From Barthelona sp. PCE (taxonomy: Eukaryota > Metamonada: BaSk clade): a stretch of 64,000 nt of DNA. Shown one piece after another: positions 8,169 through 16,984 of the stretch; position 1 is the first letter of the stretch, and every line of letters begins with the position of its first letter. The notes below the pieces were generated by a model, which saw nothing but the letters and a program-made list of their open reading frames with translations, had not been told where the DNA came from and ran no database searches. A program made the position numbers and the translations under genes. The stretch covers positions 62,001-126,000 of the forward strand of contig JAUFOR010000008.1 in assembly GCA_040285745.1 (NCBI GenBank). Direction: 5' to 3'.

Positions 8169-9506
8169 ATGTCAGACACACACGTTGAGCCTGTTGATGA
8201 AGTTTTAGACGACGTTATCGAGGAAACCACCTTCGAAGATTACGAGGCTGCTCCTATCGAGCAAGTTGAAGAAGAAGTTGAAGAAGAAGATTCTCGCTTT
8301 CCTTTGAAGAACACTCCTGATCTTGCAGTCATCAGCTCCTTCCAGGATGCTTTAATGAACGCTCCTAACTTGCTTAGAAATCTTTCTTCTGCTGGTTTTG
8401 AAGCTCCTTCTGAGATTCAATCCAAGGCACTGTGCCCCTCCATGTTCGGCGATGACCTCATTGGTCAAGCCAAGTCTGGTATGGGTAAGACGGCTGTCTT
8501 TGTTTTGGGTATTCTTTACTCATTAACCGTCAACACTGAGAAGTATGTTGATGCTGAGGATAAGATCAAGGCTGTTGTTATCGCTCCCACACGTGAGCTC
8601 GTCATCCAAATCGGTAAGGAGTTCGAACGTTTCGCTCCTGGCACCCGTGTCCGTACTACCTCTATTATTGGTGGTCGTGCTGAGCGTTTTGATCTTCGTG
8701 AACTCGAGTACGGTAAGCCCGACATCGTTGTATCAACTCCCGGTCGTATTCTTGGTTTCATTCGTGATAAGAAGATCGATCTTGGTCATGTTAGACATTT
8801 TGTCCTTGATGAGTTCGATAAGATGCTTATTGAGCCTTCCATGCGCCAGGACGTTCAGGATATCTTCATTAGCACTCCTCAGGAGAAGCAAACTATGATG
8901 TTCTCTGCTACACTTCCCGAAGAAATCGAGGAACTCGCTGTACAGTTCTTCCCTGCACTTCCCAGTGTTGTCAAGATCGAAGACTCCCGTCAGCTCACCC
9001 TTAACGAGTTGTCTCAGTACTCTATCACTGTCGCAAAGGAGCAGAAGGTCGATCGCCTTCTCGATCTGCTCGATGCCCTTGATTTCAACCAGGTTGTTAT
9101 CTTCGTAGGTGCTACTTCACAGTCGCACAAGCTGAAGCGCCTCTTGCGTGAGAAGAATATACCGGCAACCTGCGTCAATGGCTCGATGAGTCAAAAGGCC
9201 AGAGCTAGTATCTTTAAGAAGTTCAAGGCATTCGAGGAGCGTGTCCTTGTTTCAACTGACCTTTACTCTCGTGGTGTTGATATTGAGTACGTTACTCTTG
9301 TCATTAACTTTGATATGCCGAAGGATTGCGAGTGTTACATGCACCGTGTTGGTCGTGCTGGTCGTTTCGGAACCCGTGGTCTTGCTATCAGTTTTGTCGA
9401 ACCTGGAGAGCAAGAAGAGATGCTTCAAACCATCAGAACCACTTTTGGAATAGAAATTCCTGAGTTGGTTGATGAGATTGACTCTTCTATCTTCCTTAAG
9501 AAGTAA
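8169..9506 (+). CDS. UAP56/Sub2-type DEAD-box RNA helicase (DEFD variant)
   Basis: Protein of 445 residues, the usual length for UAP56 (DDX39), the helicase that loads mRNA export factors and acts in spliceosome assembly. Motifs in order: Q-region FEAPSEIQ, motif I AKSGMGKTA, Ia APTREL, Ib TPGRIL, II VLDEFDKM (from Asp214), III SAT, V STDLYSRGVDI, VI HRVGRAGRFG. The family-specific strings SGMGKTAVFVL, EKQTMMFSATL and EFNQVVIFV-like LDFNQVVIFV identify UAP56 rather than eIF4A. UAP56 proteins normally have DECD at motif II; here it is DEFD. An acidic N-terminal tail precedes the helicase core. The stop codon overlaps TAAA. Confidence 0.88.
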   Translation: MSDTHVEPVDEVLDDVIEETTFEDYEAAPIEQVEEEVEEEDSRFPLKNTPDLAVISSFQDALMNAPNLLRNLSSAGFEAPSEIQSKALCPSMFGDDLIGQAKSGMGKTAVFVLGILYSLTVNTEKYVDAEDKIKAVVIAPTRELVIQIGKEFERFAPGTRVRTTSIIGGRAERFDLRELEYGKPDIVVSTPGRILGFIRDKKIDLGHVRHFVLDEFDKMLIEPSMRQDVQDIFISTPQEKQTMMFSATLPEEIEELAVQFFPALPSVVKIEDSRQLTLNELSQYSITVAKEQKVDRLLDLLDALDFNQVVIFVGATSQSHKLKRLLREKNIPATCVNGSMSQKARASIFKKFKAFEERVLVSTDLYSRGVDIEYVTLVINFDMPKDCECYMHRVGRAGRFGTRGLAISFVEPGEQEEMLQTIRTTFGIEIPELVDEIDSSIFLKK

Positions 9507-9659
9507 ACATCTGTATTTTCATACGATATTCATTGGTTTCTTGCCAATTTGTACCTGTAAAAGTAAGCAAAATATTCTAGCGCAATCCAAAAATGCTGTT
9601 TTCGTTAATTTTCTCTCTTTCTAATCTTTTGTGTATAATTTTGTATAATTTCGTTATAA

Positions 9660-11258
9660 ATGACAGGAAATAGCGATAATTCATCTATAAATATTCCTGA
9701 ATCCATACCAGAATCGCAATCTATTACAATAACTTCCCCTTTAGATATACAGGAAACGCCTTCAACATTAGGCTCACCAAATACGGAGGATAAGGTGAAA
9801 AAGGAAGGTGAAGGTTTGAAACCACGAATATCTGAGATTTTAGCATTTGCCGGTCTTGACGTGGCATCAAGTTCTTACATTACAGTTATTGTGACTGTTG
9901 TTTATTCTTCTGTTTTTGTTGATCAGATTGCAAGCACAAGTAGTGCTGCAAACACATTGTGGAGTGTTTTCAGGGTATTGGCAATGATTATTAGTTTAAT
10001 TGTAATGCCTGTTGTTGGTGCTATTACCGATCTTCGTCCTTCACGTTCTAAGAAACCGTTCCTTGTTCTTGCATCACTCCTGATGGCTGTCTGTACAATG
10101 CTTCTTTTCTTTGTTGATATTGGAGATATTGTCCAAGCCATCATTCTTTTAACACTTGCCCAGGTAGGGTTCAATCTCTTTGAATCAGTTGCATCATCAT
10201 TCCTCATGTCTGTTGCACGTATCGACAAACATACACCTTTTGTAAGTGGTCTGGGTTTCGCACTTGGTTATATTGGAGCTCTGGTTGTTCTCGTGTTTTA
10301 TACGCTTTATGTTGGTGATGCAGAGGGTCTTGATCTGGTTGAAAAGGTACAGTATTCAGTTATTGGTATTGGTATATGGGTCATTGTGTTTACTCTCCCA
10401 GGTATCACAAGTTTAAAGGTTCGTGAGCCTCCAAAGCCTGGCAGCGAGAGCATGACAAGGAAAGCAATGATGAAAGAGGGATTTGTTCGACTTGCAACAA
10501 GTTGGAAAACACTAAAGAATCTTCCAGTATTACGTTCATTTTTGGTATCATTCTTCTTCTATTATGCCGGTCTTGACGTTGTTATTGGATTCACAGCAAT
10601 CATTGCAGTTGATGAAGAACTTATAGGCATGACGAACAGCCAACTCGCAGTTCTTTTTATCGTGCTGCAGGTTTCGGCTTTCGTCGGTGCGCTCCTGTTC
10701 GGCCTCATGGAGGGTAAATATGGCTCCAAGAACATGATTGTGTATCTTTGTTGTCAGTGGGTGCTTGGAATCTTCTTTGTTATCCTCATTCCTACAGTGG
10801 CTGATTGGACAGGTATCTCCCGTGTCTCTCTAATGGTGGGCGTATCTATATTTATCGGAACTGGTATCGGAAGTCTTCAGTCTGCAAGTAGAGCGATTGT
10901 AGGTCTCCTTAGCCCCGTTAACGCAAGAACTGAGCTTATGTCTCTATACCTGTGTTTCAGCAAGGCAGGTGCTCTAGCATCACTTGCTCTTGGTATTATT
11001 GCTGATGTAATCAATATGCGTGTCGCTCTTTTGGTCCCTGTTTTGCTCTTTGCAATTGGTGGTATGTTAATTGCAAGGATCAACTTAAAAGATGAGTTTA
11101 CCCGTATCAAGGAACTTAATGTCCGTATCGAGAACGGTTATGATATTGAAGAACCTGTTGATCTCGATCCCAGTGTGTTTGGAATGGTGCCAAAGGAAAT
11201 ATCTCCAACAAAGGTTACTGGAACTCAAGAGCGTAGAAATTCATACACAGTACAATAA
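9660..11258 (+). CDS. Atg22/UMF1-family MFS transporter
   Basis: Membrane protein of 532 residues with about 12 hydrophobic segments. A Ser/Pro-rich N-terminal tail (about 55 residues) precedes the first membrane segment. FAGLDVASSSYITVIVTVVY aligns with the UMF1/Atg22 first helix (FANSAYATVI...), and ADLRPSR-like TDLRPSRSKKPF is the MFS loop 2-3 motif. LAQVGFNLFESVASSFL and SGLGFALGYIGAL match the UMF1 helices 4-5. Atg22 exports amino acids from the vacuole/lysosome in fungi; the substrate here is inferred by family only. C-terminal cytosolic tail of about 50 residues. The stop codon overlaps TAAA. Confidence 0.75.
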   Translation: MTGNSDNSSINIPESIPESQSITITSPLDIQETPSTLGSPNTEDKVKKEGEGLKPRISEILAFAGLDVASSSYITVIVTVVYSSVFVDQIASTSSAANTLWSVFRVLAMIISLIVMPVVGAITDLRPSRSKKPFLVLASLLMAVCTMLLFFVDIGDIVQAIILLTLAQVGFNLFESVASSFLMSVARIDKHTPFVSGLGFALGYIGALVVLVFYTLYVGDAEGLDLVEKVQYSVIGIGIWVIVFTLPGITSLKVREPPKPGSESMTRKAMMKEGFVRLATSWKTLKNLPVLRSFLVSFFFYYAGLDVVIGFTAIIAVDEELIGMTNSQLAVLFIVLQVSAFVGALLFGLMEGKYGSKNMIVYLCCQWVLGIFFVILIPTVADWTGISRVSLMVGVSIFIGTGIGSLQSASRAIVGLLSPVNARTELMSLYLCFSKAGALASLALGIIADVINMRVALLVPVLLFAIGGMLIARINLKDEFTRIKELNVRIENGYDIEEPVDLDPSVFGMVPKEISPTKVTGTQERRNSYTVQ

Positions 11259-11274
11259 ACAACTTTACATAATG

Positions 11275-11793
11275 TTACTTGGTAACGGCTTGATGCATAC
11301 TGTGAAGGCTTCTTAACTTTTGTCGTGCATCTTTAAGTTCAAGTATCAGCCTTTCATTTTCTAATGACTTCTCATTGTTTTCAAGGGATAAAAGATCAAG
11401 ATCGGCCTGTAACTTTGATTTTTCATTCTTTTTTCGCTGAAGAATTACTTCAAATCTCTGTGTCATTTCATCTTTCTGCTTTTGAAGCGCAGTATTAATC
11501 CTAAAGACAACCTCGTCCTCAGGGATGCCAGCAGATTCCTCTCTGTGTGGGTTTCTCTGCAATGATACATCATCCAAATCAAGTTCTTCAAAAACTTCCC
11601 TCTCTTTTTGTAACACATCATTTAATTCTGTTACGCTTGTTAATTCGTTGCGGGTGGCCTGTAATACTGTCCTAAACTTTGAAAGAGTTTTTGTGAGTTG
11701 GTCAGTACGTGCGCCCATTAGCCTAAGCTGCATTTCATATGTTTCAACCTTGTTTCTGAGCGCTTCGTTTTCGTCTATCAGTTCCATTGACAT
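11275..11793 (-). CDS. Small coiled-coil protein, unknown
   Basis: Protein of 172 residues, almost entirely predicted coiled coil in two blocks (about residues 4-70 and 98-165), split by an acidic and polar hinge (ELDLDDVSLQRNPHREE). No domain recognised. Could be a cytoskeletal or basal-body adaptor, but this is inference from composition only. Convergent with the Atg22-like gene, 16 nt apart. ATG 11791-11793; upstream minus-sense tract CTTTTTCTCCCTTC resembles the pyrimidine-rich promoters of neighbours. Confidence 0.65.
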   Translation of the reverse strand: MSMELIDENEALRNKVETYEMQLRLMGARTDQLTKTLSKFRTVLQATRNELTSVTELNDVLQKEREVFEELDLDDVSLQRNPHREESAGIPEDEVVFRINTALQKQKDEMTQRFEVILQRKKNEKSKLQADLDLLSLENNEKSLENERLILELKDARQKLRSLHSMHQAVTK

Positions 11794-11974
11794 TTTTTTA
11801 TGTAAAATTAGCCCAAGAAGAAGGGAGAAAAAGTTGAATCATCGTATCTTTCAACTATTCGTTGAAAGAATGATTGTTAACAGACCAAATAATTATGACT
11901 TATCTCATTTACACGTTAAAGTTGTGGAAATATTCCAGATTTGAATAGAAAAAGAAGAGCAGGTAGTGAATACT

Positions 11975-12688
11975 TTACTGAATGTTGGAGAAGAAGGTAC
12001 GCAAGACAGGGATCAACTCACCAGTGTGGTCATTCTTGATCTCTTCAAAGCTGGATACTTGGTTAGAATCACCGAGGACATCACTAACATAACGGATTAC
12101 GACACAGCGGGTTTTGAACATATGACAAGCTTGGGCTACAGCACCACCTTCCATCTCGATAGCCATGGGCTTCTCAGGACCCCACTCAGTCTCATCTATT
12201 AATCTGAGGAGTTCGTCAGCCTTGCCACCATGGACAAATTGGTCTCCTGTAAGGACAAGACCGGTACGGGAACGCTCAGGGTACATCTCTTCAGCGATCT
12301 TTGCGAGGGTACGGGCATCATTTTCGGAGACAGGAATGACAAGCTTGTTTACGACACATACGTGCATAGGAGGATCAAAAGGAGCAGTGTTGAAGTCGTG
12401 TTGGACAGCACCAGTGCTGAAAACAATGTCTCTACAGTTAAGAGGTTTGACACCACCACTTACACCGATATTAATAACTAAATCGACACTGAAGTGAGAG
12501 CACAGGATTGCTGCGGCAATACCAGCACAAACCTTACCAACTCCTGAGCAGCAAATGACCATTTCGTGATCGAAAAGCATGCCAGCGTGATAATCAACGC
12601 TTCCAATGTTTGTAACAGTAACGTCCTGGAAAAGCTCCAAAAGCTCTGTCATTTCACAGTCCATCGCACAGATAAAGCCCACTTTCAT
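11975..12688 (-). CDS. 5'-methylthioadenosine/S-adenosylhomocysteine nucleosidase
   Basis: Protein of 237 residues of the bacterial Pfs/MTAN family, which hydrolyses MTA and SAH to adenine plus the thioribose or homocysteine sugar. It serves methionine salvage and relief of methyltransferase inhibition. Catalytic residues expected from E. coli MTAN are present: Glu12 in MKVGFICAMDCEMTE, the EMEGGAVAQ loop contacting ribose, and the catalytic Asp in RYVSDVLGD. GVGKVCAG and INIGVSGG glycine loops are intact. ATG 12686-12688 chosen by alignment of the family N-terminus; the longer frame adds 16 residues from a non-ATG start. Bacterial-type sequence in a eukaryote suggests lateral transfer, as in other anaerobic protists. 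Confidence 0.88.
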   Translation of the reverse strand: MKVGFICAMDCEMTELLELFQDVTVTNIGSVDYHAGMLFDHEMVICCSGVGKVCAGIAAAILCSHFSVDLVINIGVSGGVKPLNCRDIVFSTGAVQHDFNTAPFDPPMHVCVVNKLVIPVSENDARTLAKIAEEMYPERSRTGLVLTGDQFVHGGKADELLRLIDETEWGPEKPMAIEMEGGAVAQACHMFKTRCVVIRYVSDVLGDSNQVSSFEEIKNDHTGELIPVLRTFFSNIQ

Positions 12689-12943
12689 TGCAGAGTTTTG
12701 ATAAGGAATGTAATTATGCAATAAGGTTAAATTCAATTTTGTGAGCGGTTGGGGATTCTAACCGAGACAAAATTTGCAACATGAGATATTTAAGTCCATG
12801 TTTTTAAGCTTTTTGAGGTTTTGTTACTTGAGAAAGTCAAACACAGTCAAAATAATACTTGCTTAGGAAAAAAGATGTTATTTATCTGTTTTACTGACTC
12901 TTAGCAACAAAAATTTTTGAATGAAGGGGTTTTGCATTGTATT

Positions 12944-12949
12944 CCTTTT
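12944..12949 (+). promoter_or_regulatory. M5-like CCTTTT promoter motif
   Basis: CCTTTT at the start of a T-rich tract, 36 nt before the ATG at 12986 of the 6-phosphogluconolactonase gene. Confidence 0.45.
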
Positions 12950-12985
12950 TTTACCTCACCTCTTCTCAGCATTTCTTTTTAAAAA

Positions 12986-13654
12986 ATGGTTGTGGTTAAA
13001 ATAGAGATGAAAGACCATAACGAGGTTGTTGAAATTATCGTAGAATCTATTAAAGAATCACTCAAAGATAATGAGTGTATCCTGCTTGGTCTTGGTGGAG
13101 GATCAACAGCAAATATCTATCCCGATATAGCAGCCCATTTAACACCAGAGGAATGGAAAAGGATAGCTGTATACTTGATTGATGAGCGTTTTGTTCCTAA
13201 AGGACATTTTGACGCCAATCTTAAACTTATTGAAGAGAAACTTCTCGCTCACTGTTCTCCAATGATGGTTATTGCTCCAGAAATTCATCTGGGAATTTCT
13301 GTGAAGATTGCAATTGAGAGGTACAGTGAGGCTGTCCAGGGATTCATTCGTCAGCATTCTCCCTCAATATTGAATATTTATGGTATGGGTCCTGATGGTC
13401 ATATCGGATCTCTGTTCCCAGGTTCATTTGACGTTAATTCTGAAGATATATTTGTGTATACTTACACTTCCCGTTTCCACATCCAACGTCGTATTACTGT
13501 AGGACCTCAATGGTGTCGTAATCATGAATCAATTTTAGTGCTTAATACGCCTGAAAAGCATGCAGTTTTTCAAGAGCACATGACTCATCGAAATGACACT
13601 TCTAACCACCCTGTGAACCTTCTAAGAAAATTAAAAGTCCTTGTGTATGAATAA
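12986..13654 (+). CDS. 6-phosphogluconolactonase
   Basis: Protein of 222 residues of the SOL/DevB family, converting 6-phosphoglucono-lactone to 6-phosphogluconate in the oxidative pentose phosphate pathway and so supporting NADPH supply. Family marks: the phosphate-binding LGLGGGSTANIYPDIA, the IDERFVP motif (DER), and the catalytic GMGPDGHIGSLFPG loop with its His. The length is close to the family norm (about 230-260). No targeting sequence, so cytosolic. Distinction from glucosamine-6-phosphate deaminase rests on the DERFVP and DGHIGSLFPG forms. Convergent with the LRR gene, 8 nt apart; stop in TAAA. Confidence 0.85.
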   Translation: MVVVKIEMKDHNEVVEIIVESIKESLKDNECILLGLGGGSTANIYPDIAAHLTPEEWKRIAVYLIDERFVPKGHFDANLKLIEEKLLAHCSPMMVIAPEIHLGISVKIAIERYSEAVQGFIRQHSPSILNIYGMGPDGHIGSLFPGSFDVNSEDIFVYTYTSRFHIQRRITVGPQWCRNHESILVLNTPEKHAVFQEHMTHRNDTSNHPVNLLRKLKVLVYE

Positions 13655-13662
13655 AATAGCAT

Positions 13663-15159
13663 TTACAACAAACTTGCGAATTTATCTTCACTTCTCTCTT
13701 TCTTTGTTAATAACTCATCTGATTGTGTGATTCCCTCAAGTATATCATTGATGGAAAGCAGACGTTCCATTAAAAGTTCAACATCTTCATCATCATGAAC
13801 TGTTGAAATTTGTTGACCAACGTCTCGCTTTTTCTTCTTCGAATCATTCTTCTGCGTTGATACATTGCGTACAGCAGTTGCTTCCTTTCGTTTGAGTACG
13901 GAGAACATTTTGGTGTTCTCATCCTTTGCTCTCTTATATTTCTCCTTGACCGAGCGTGCGTATCCACCTAAACTCAGTAATGCTGATACGAGGAATTGGT
14001 TGGAGACAGTTAAGAGCTCTGAGCCCGCGGCTTCAACATCTGCTGACATGGCAAGCGCTACGAGATCTTTAAGAACAGGAAGAGTAGCAGTTTTCGTAGG
14101 TAACACGTCCTCCGGCTCCACCTTTGGATTTTCGAGGTTTCGCTCTGCTTGTTGTCTCTGAATATCCTCGAGTATCACTGGGTCTACATCACATTCATCG
14201 ATGATCAAGTTGCGAAACTCATATGTGCGCATAAGATCAATCGTCTCTTCGTTCAACTCACACCCGCTTAAGTCGAGCGTCTTGAACCACTGATCATTTT
14301 TCACTGCCGAAAATATCTTATAAACTGCATTCGGAGTGAAGCCGTTGTGACCACATGCACATCTTGTGAGGTACAAATGTTCTGGATCGGTCATTTCTTC
14401 TTGGCGAAGACCTCCAACCCACGATGAGAAGCTGCGCAGCTCAGAAAACTTGAACAATATGCCAGAAATAGCACTTGCACTCACATCTGTCAGATTACAG
14501 TTGACAACACTAATGTCTGTCAGGGTATCAATTTTCTCAGCTAATTCACGGACATGCTCAAATCCCTCATCACCAATCGGTGTGTGTGAAAGGGAGAGCA
14601 CAGAAAGTCTTGTTTGTTGAGAAAGAGCATGACAAATTTGGGCCAGGTTCTTCACTGGTAGTTGAATTCCTATGAGCTCAAGAGTAAGCAGCCTACGATT
14701 AACAGAAAGGAATTGTATCAGCCCTCGAATAAACGCGCTGCGGAATGATGAACTCAGAATTGGTAGGTCATTCGCAGTTTGACGAAGGCGCCTACGCTTT
14801 GTTGTAGCATCTTCACTGCTTTTTCCAGTTGCATGTTTCCCAATAGAAAGAGAAACATGTTCTAATGACGTGTCGCCCTTCAGTGAGTTAAAAAATGGAC
14901 CCAACTCCTCGAAGCGGAATATATCAAGAGCAACTTCAAGTGTATGTTCACCAAGCTTTGCAAGTACTTGACTTCTTGGTGGAACGTTTCCATTCGAGCA
15001 TTCTTTCTGGTACACTGTCCTGAAATTCTGTTTTGAAGCAGACTTCACCTTCTTCATTTTCTTCCGAGGTGTGTTTTGCTTTTCTGTGTGCTTTCGTGTC
15101 TTGTTCTGTGAATTCAATCTGCCCTTTGCCCTTACAGATCCCACTTTTTTCTCCCGCAT
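13663..15159 (-). CDS. CEP78-like leucine-rich-repeat basal-body protein
   Basis: Protein of 498 residues. Basic N-terminal tail, then about six LRRs (roughly residues 70-330, for example LLTLELIGIQLPVKNL, LSVLSLSHTPIGDEGF, WFKTLDLSGCELNEETID). A coiled-coil C-terminus (about 390-430) is followed by a Lys-rich segment. The block WVGGLRQEE ... LYLTRCACGHNG ... DQWFKTLDLSGCELNEE parallels the LRR end of CEP78, a centriole distal-end protein that regulates cilium assembly. Known of the family: restricted to ciliated eukaryotes. Assignment is by motif order, so moderate; it could be another LRR-coiled-coil centrosomal protein. ATG 15157-15159. Confidence 0.55.
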   Translation of the reverse strand: MREKKVGSVRAKGRLNSQNKTRKHTEKQNTPRKKMKKVKSASKQNFRTVYQKECSNGNVPPRSQVLAKLGEHTLEVALDIFRFEELGPFFNSLKGDTSLEHVSLSIGKHATGKSSEDATTKRRRLRQTANDLPILSSSFRSAFIRGLIQFLSVNRRLLTLELIGIQLPVKNLAQICHALSQQTRLSVLSLSHTPIGDEGFEHVRELAEKIDTLTDISVVNCNLTDVSASAISGILFKFSELRSFSSWVGGLRQEEMTDPEHLYLTRCACGHNGFTPNAVYKIFSAVKNDQWFKTLDLSGCELNEETIDLMRTYEFRNLIIDECDVDPVILEDIQRQQAERNLENPKVEPEDVLPTKTATLPVLKDLVALAMSADVEAAGSELLTVSNQFLVSALLSLGGYARSVKEKYKRAKDENTKMFSVLKRKEATAVRNVSTQKNDSKKKKRDVGQQISTVHDDEDVELLMERLLSINDILEGITQSDELLTKKERSEDKFASLL

Positions 15160-15420
15160 ATGACTGTTATAGAATTACAAACAAAAAACAGTTAAGTCGT
15201 ATTATATCAGGCTATAAATTCAATTTAAAGGCTCCAAATTGAAATATAACATGCATTTATCAATGTAAAACCACATTAACAGACTTGAAAGTATGCCACC
15301 ATTGCAATGCAGGAAAATTTGAACATATGTGGATTTCAGGCGGCTAAGCACCTCTTAAAATTGTAATCAGACATGGGTGGATAACAGCCACGCAGCAAAT
15401 TCTTTTAACTGAATATCTTA

Positions 15421-15426
15421 CCTTTT
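15421..15426 (+). promoter_or_regulatory. M5-like CCTTTT promoter motif
   Basis: CCTTTT only 11 nt before the ATG of the deoxyhypusine synthase gene (15438), implying a very short 5' leader. Confidence 0.55.
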
Positions 15427-15437
15427 CTTCTATTCAA

Positions 15438-16547
15438 ATGTCAAATATTGCATTACAAAGTCAGGCTGTATTGGTTGAATCCGATCCCATGCCAAAATAT
15501 TCAGTCGAAATTAAGGGATATTCTTGGGAGGGAGCTGAGAACGGTTTCGTTGACTACGAAAAGATGCTTGATAGTTATATCACTACTGGTTTCCAGGCCC
15601 AGCATCTCGGTCAAGCCATGGTTGAGGTGAACAGAATGTTGGAATGCCGTAAACAACCTATGGATCAAGAAAAGCTTGCTGAGATGGATATTAGTCCTGA
15701 TCATAGATGCTATCCCCGTACAAACTGCACGATTTTTATGGGATACACATCAAATCTTATTTCAAGCGGTCTAAGAGAGACCCTGTGTTTTCTTGTCAAG
15801 CATAATCTTGTTGATTGTGTTGTAGCAACGGCCGGTGGTGTGGAAGAGGACATTATCAAGTGCCTTGCCCCTACATACAGTGCCAGTTTTGCTCTTGATG
15901 GTGTTACATTACGCTCAAAGGGTCACAATCGTATTGGTAACATGATTGTTCCCAATGAGAACTATTGTAAGTTCCAGGACTGGCTCGAACCCATCATGGA
16001 CGAGATGTTGGAGAAGCAGAAGAACGAAGGTGTGTGGTGGACTCCTAGTAAGATGATTAAGCTTATGGGAGAGCGTATTGATGATGAATCAAGCGTTTTA
16101 TACTGGTGTGCAAAGAACAATATTCCTATTTTCTCACCTGCAATCACTGACGGTTCTCTTGGTGATAACCTCTATTTTAATTCTTACAACCACCCTGAAC
16201 TCCGTATGGATATTATTGATGATATTCGTTACATTAACGACATCTCTGCATTCTCTCTTAACACTGGTATGCTTATTTTAGGTGGTGGTCTTATTAAACA
16301 CCATATTTGTAATGCTAACTTGATGCGAGACGGTGCGGATTTTTCCGTCTACATCAACACTTCTGGTGAATATGATGGCAGCGATGCTGGTGCTAAGCCT
16401 GATGAGGCAAAGAGCTGGGGTAAGATCAGACAGACAGCTAGACCTGTTAAAGTTACTGCTGAAGTCACCCTTGTTTTACCACTACTTGTGGCTAGGACAT
16501 TCGTCCCTTACTTGGCAGAAATGACAAGATTAAAGGAACTTGAGTAA
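15438..16547 (+). CDS. Deoxyhypusine synthase
   Basis: Protein of 369 residues, the standard eukaryotic length. It transfers the aminobutyl group of spermidine to one lysine of eIF5A, the first step of hypusine formation, in the cytosol and using NAD. Diagnostic strings: YTSNLISSGLRET (NAD site), ATAGGVEEDIIKC, GNMIVPNENYCKFQDW, PAITDGSLGD, NLYFNSY, GGGLIKHHICNANL, NTSGEYDGSDAGA and PDEAKSWGKI. The catalytic lysine is Lys338 in RPVKVTAEVTLVLPLL, matching human Lys329. Complete and apparently functional. Stop overlaps TAAA. Confidence 0.95.
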   Translation: MSNIALQSQAVLVESDPMPKYSVEIKGYSWEGAENGFVDYEKMLDSYITTGFQAQHLGQAMVEVNRMLECRKQPMDQEKLAEMDISPDHRCYPRTNCTIFMGYTSNLISSGLRETLCFLVKHNLVDCVVATAGGVEEDIIKCLAPTYSASFALDGVTLRSKGHNRIGNMIVPNENYCKFQDWLEPIMDEMLEKQKNEGVWWTPSKMIKLMGERIDDESSVLYWCAKNNIPIFSPAITDGSLGDNLYFNSYNHPELRMDIIDDIRYINDISAFSLNTGMLILGGGLIKHHICNANLMRDGADFSVYINTSGEYDGSDAGAKPDEAKSWGKIRQTARPVKVTAEVTLVLPLLVARTFVPYLAEMTRLKELE

Positions 16548-16574
16548 ACAATTGATTGCTTCATTTTTATTCTA

Positions 16575-16580
16575 CCTTTT
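16575..16580 (+). promoter_or_regulatory. M5-like CCTTTT promoter motif
   Basis: CCTTTTCAATAACA directly precedes the ATG at 16589, only 8 nt after the hexamer. This decides the start against earlier in-frame codons back to 16556. Confidence 0.5.
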
Positions 16581-16588
16581 CAATAACA

Positions 16589-16984
16589 ATGGTCAATCAT
16601 CGTCTTCAAGGAATGAACTCGCCCAAACGTCTTGGTGCGTTTGGTGTATGTATTCTTCTTGGTCTCATTTCATACTTAACTCTAATTTTGTCACAGAGTG
16701 GTAATGTAGCTGCCCTTGTTCTATTTGTGAGCACAATTTTTTCATCTCTAGCTGTTGCAGATGTTAATCAACATATTAAAGAGTTAAAGGCAGAAAAAGG
16801 TAGCCTTATTGCATTTATTGTGTATTTATTTGGATTTTTTGTCTCATTTTTCATGTCCTATAAGATCAGTACCATTCTTCTTGTGACTGTAGGTCTTTTC
16901 GGTTATTGTGCATATCTCTTCATCATTCTTTTTTTGCAAGGTTTGACAAATACAAATGAAGAATCACCTTATGCAGAGGTCTAG
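16589..16984 (+). CDS. Small four-pass membrane protein, unknown
   Basis: Protein of 131 residues with four hydrophobic segments (about residues 17-34, 40-58, 75-95 and 98-120) and short polar ends (N: NHRLQGMNSPKRLG; C: TNTNEESPYAEV). I do not recognise the family. The layout resembles small tetraspan Golgi/ER proteins, which is only inference. Start 16589 follows the CCTTTT motif. Its stop codon TAG (16982-16984) lies within CTAG, which also encodes the stop of the convergent gene. Confidence 0.7.
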   Translation: MVNHRLQGMNSPKRLGAFGVCILLGLISYLTLILSQSGNVAALVLFVSTIFSSLAVADVNQHIKELKAEKGSLIAFIVYLFGFFVSFFMSYKISTILLVTVGLFGYCAYLFIILFLQGLTNTNEESPYAEV

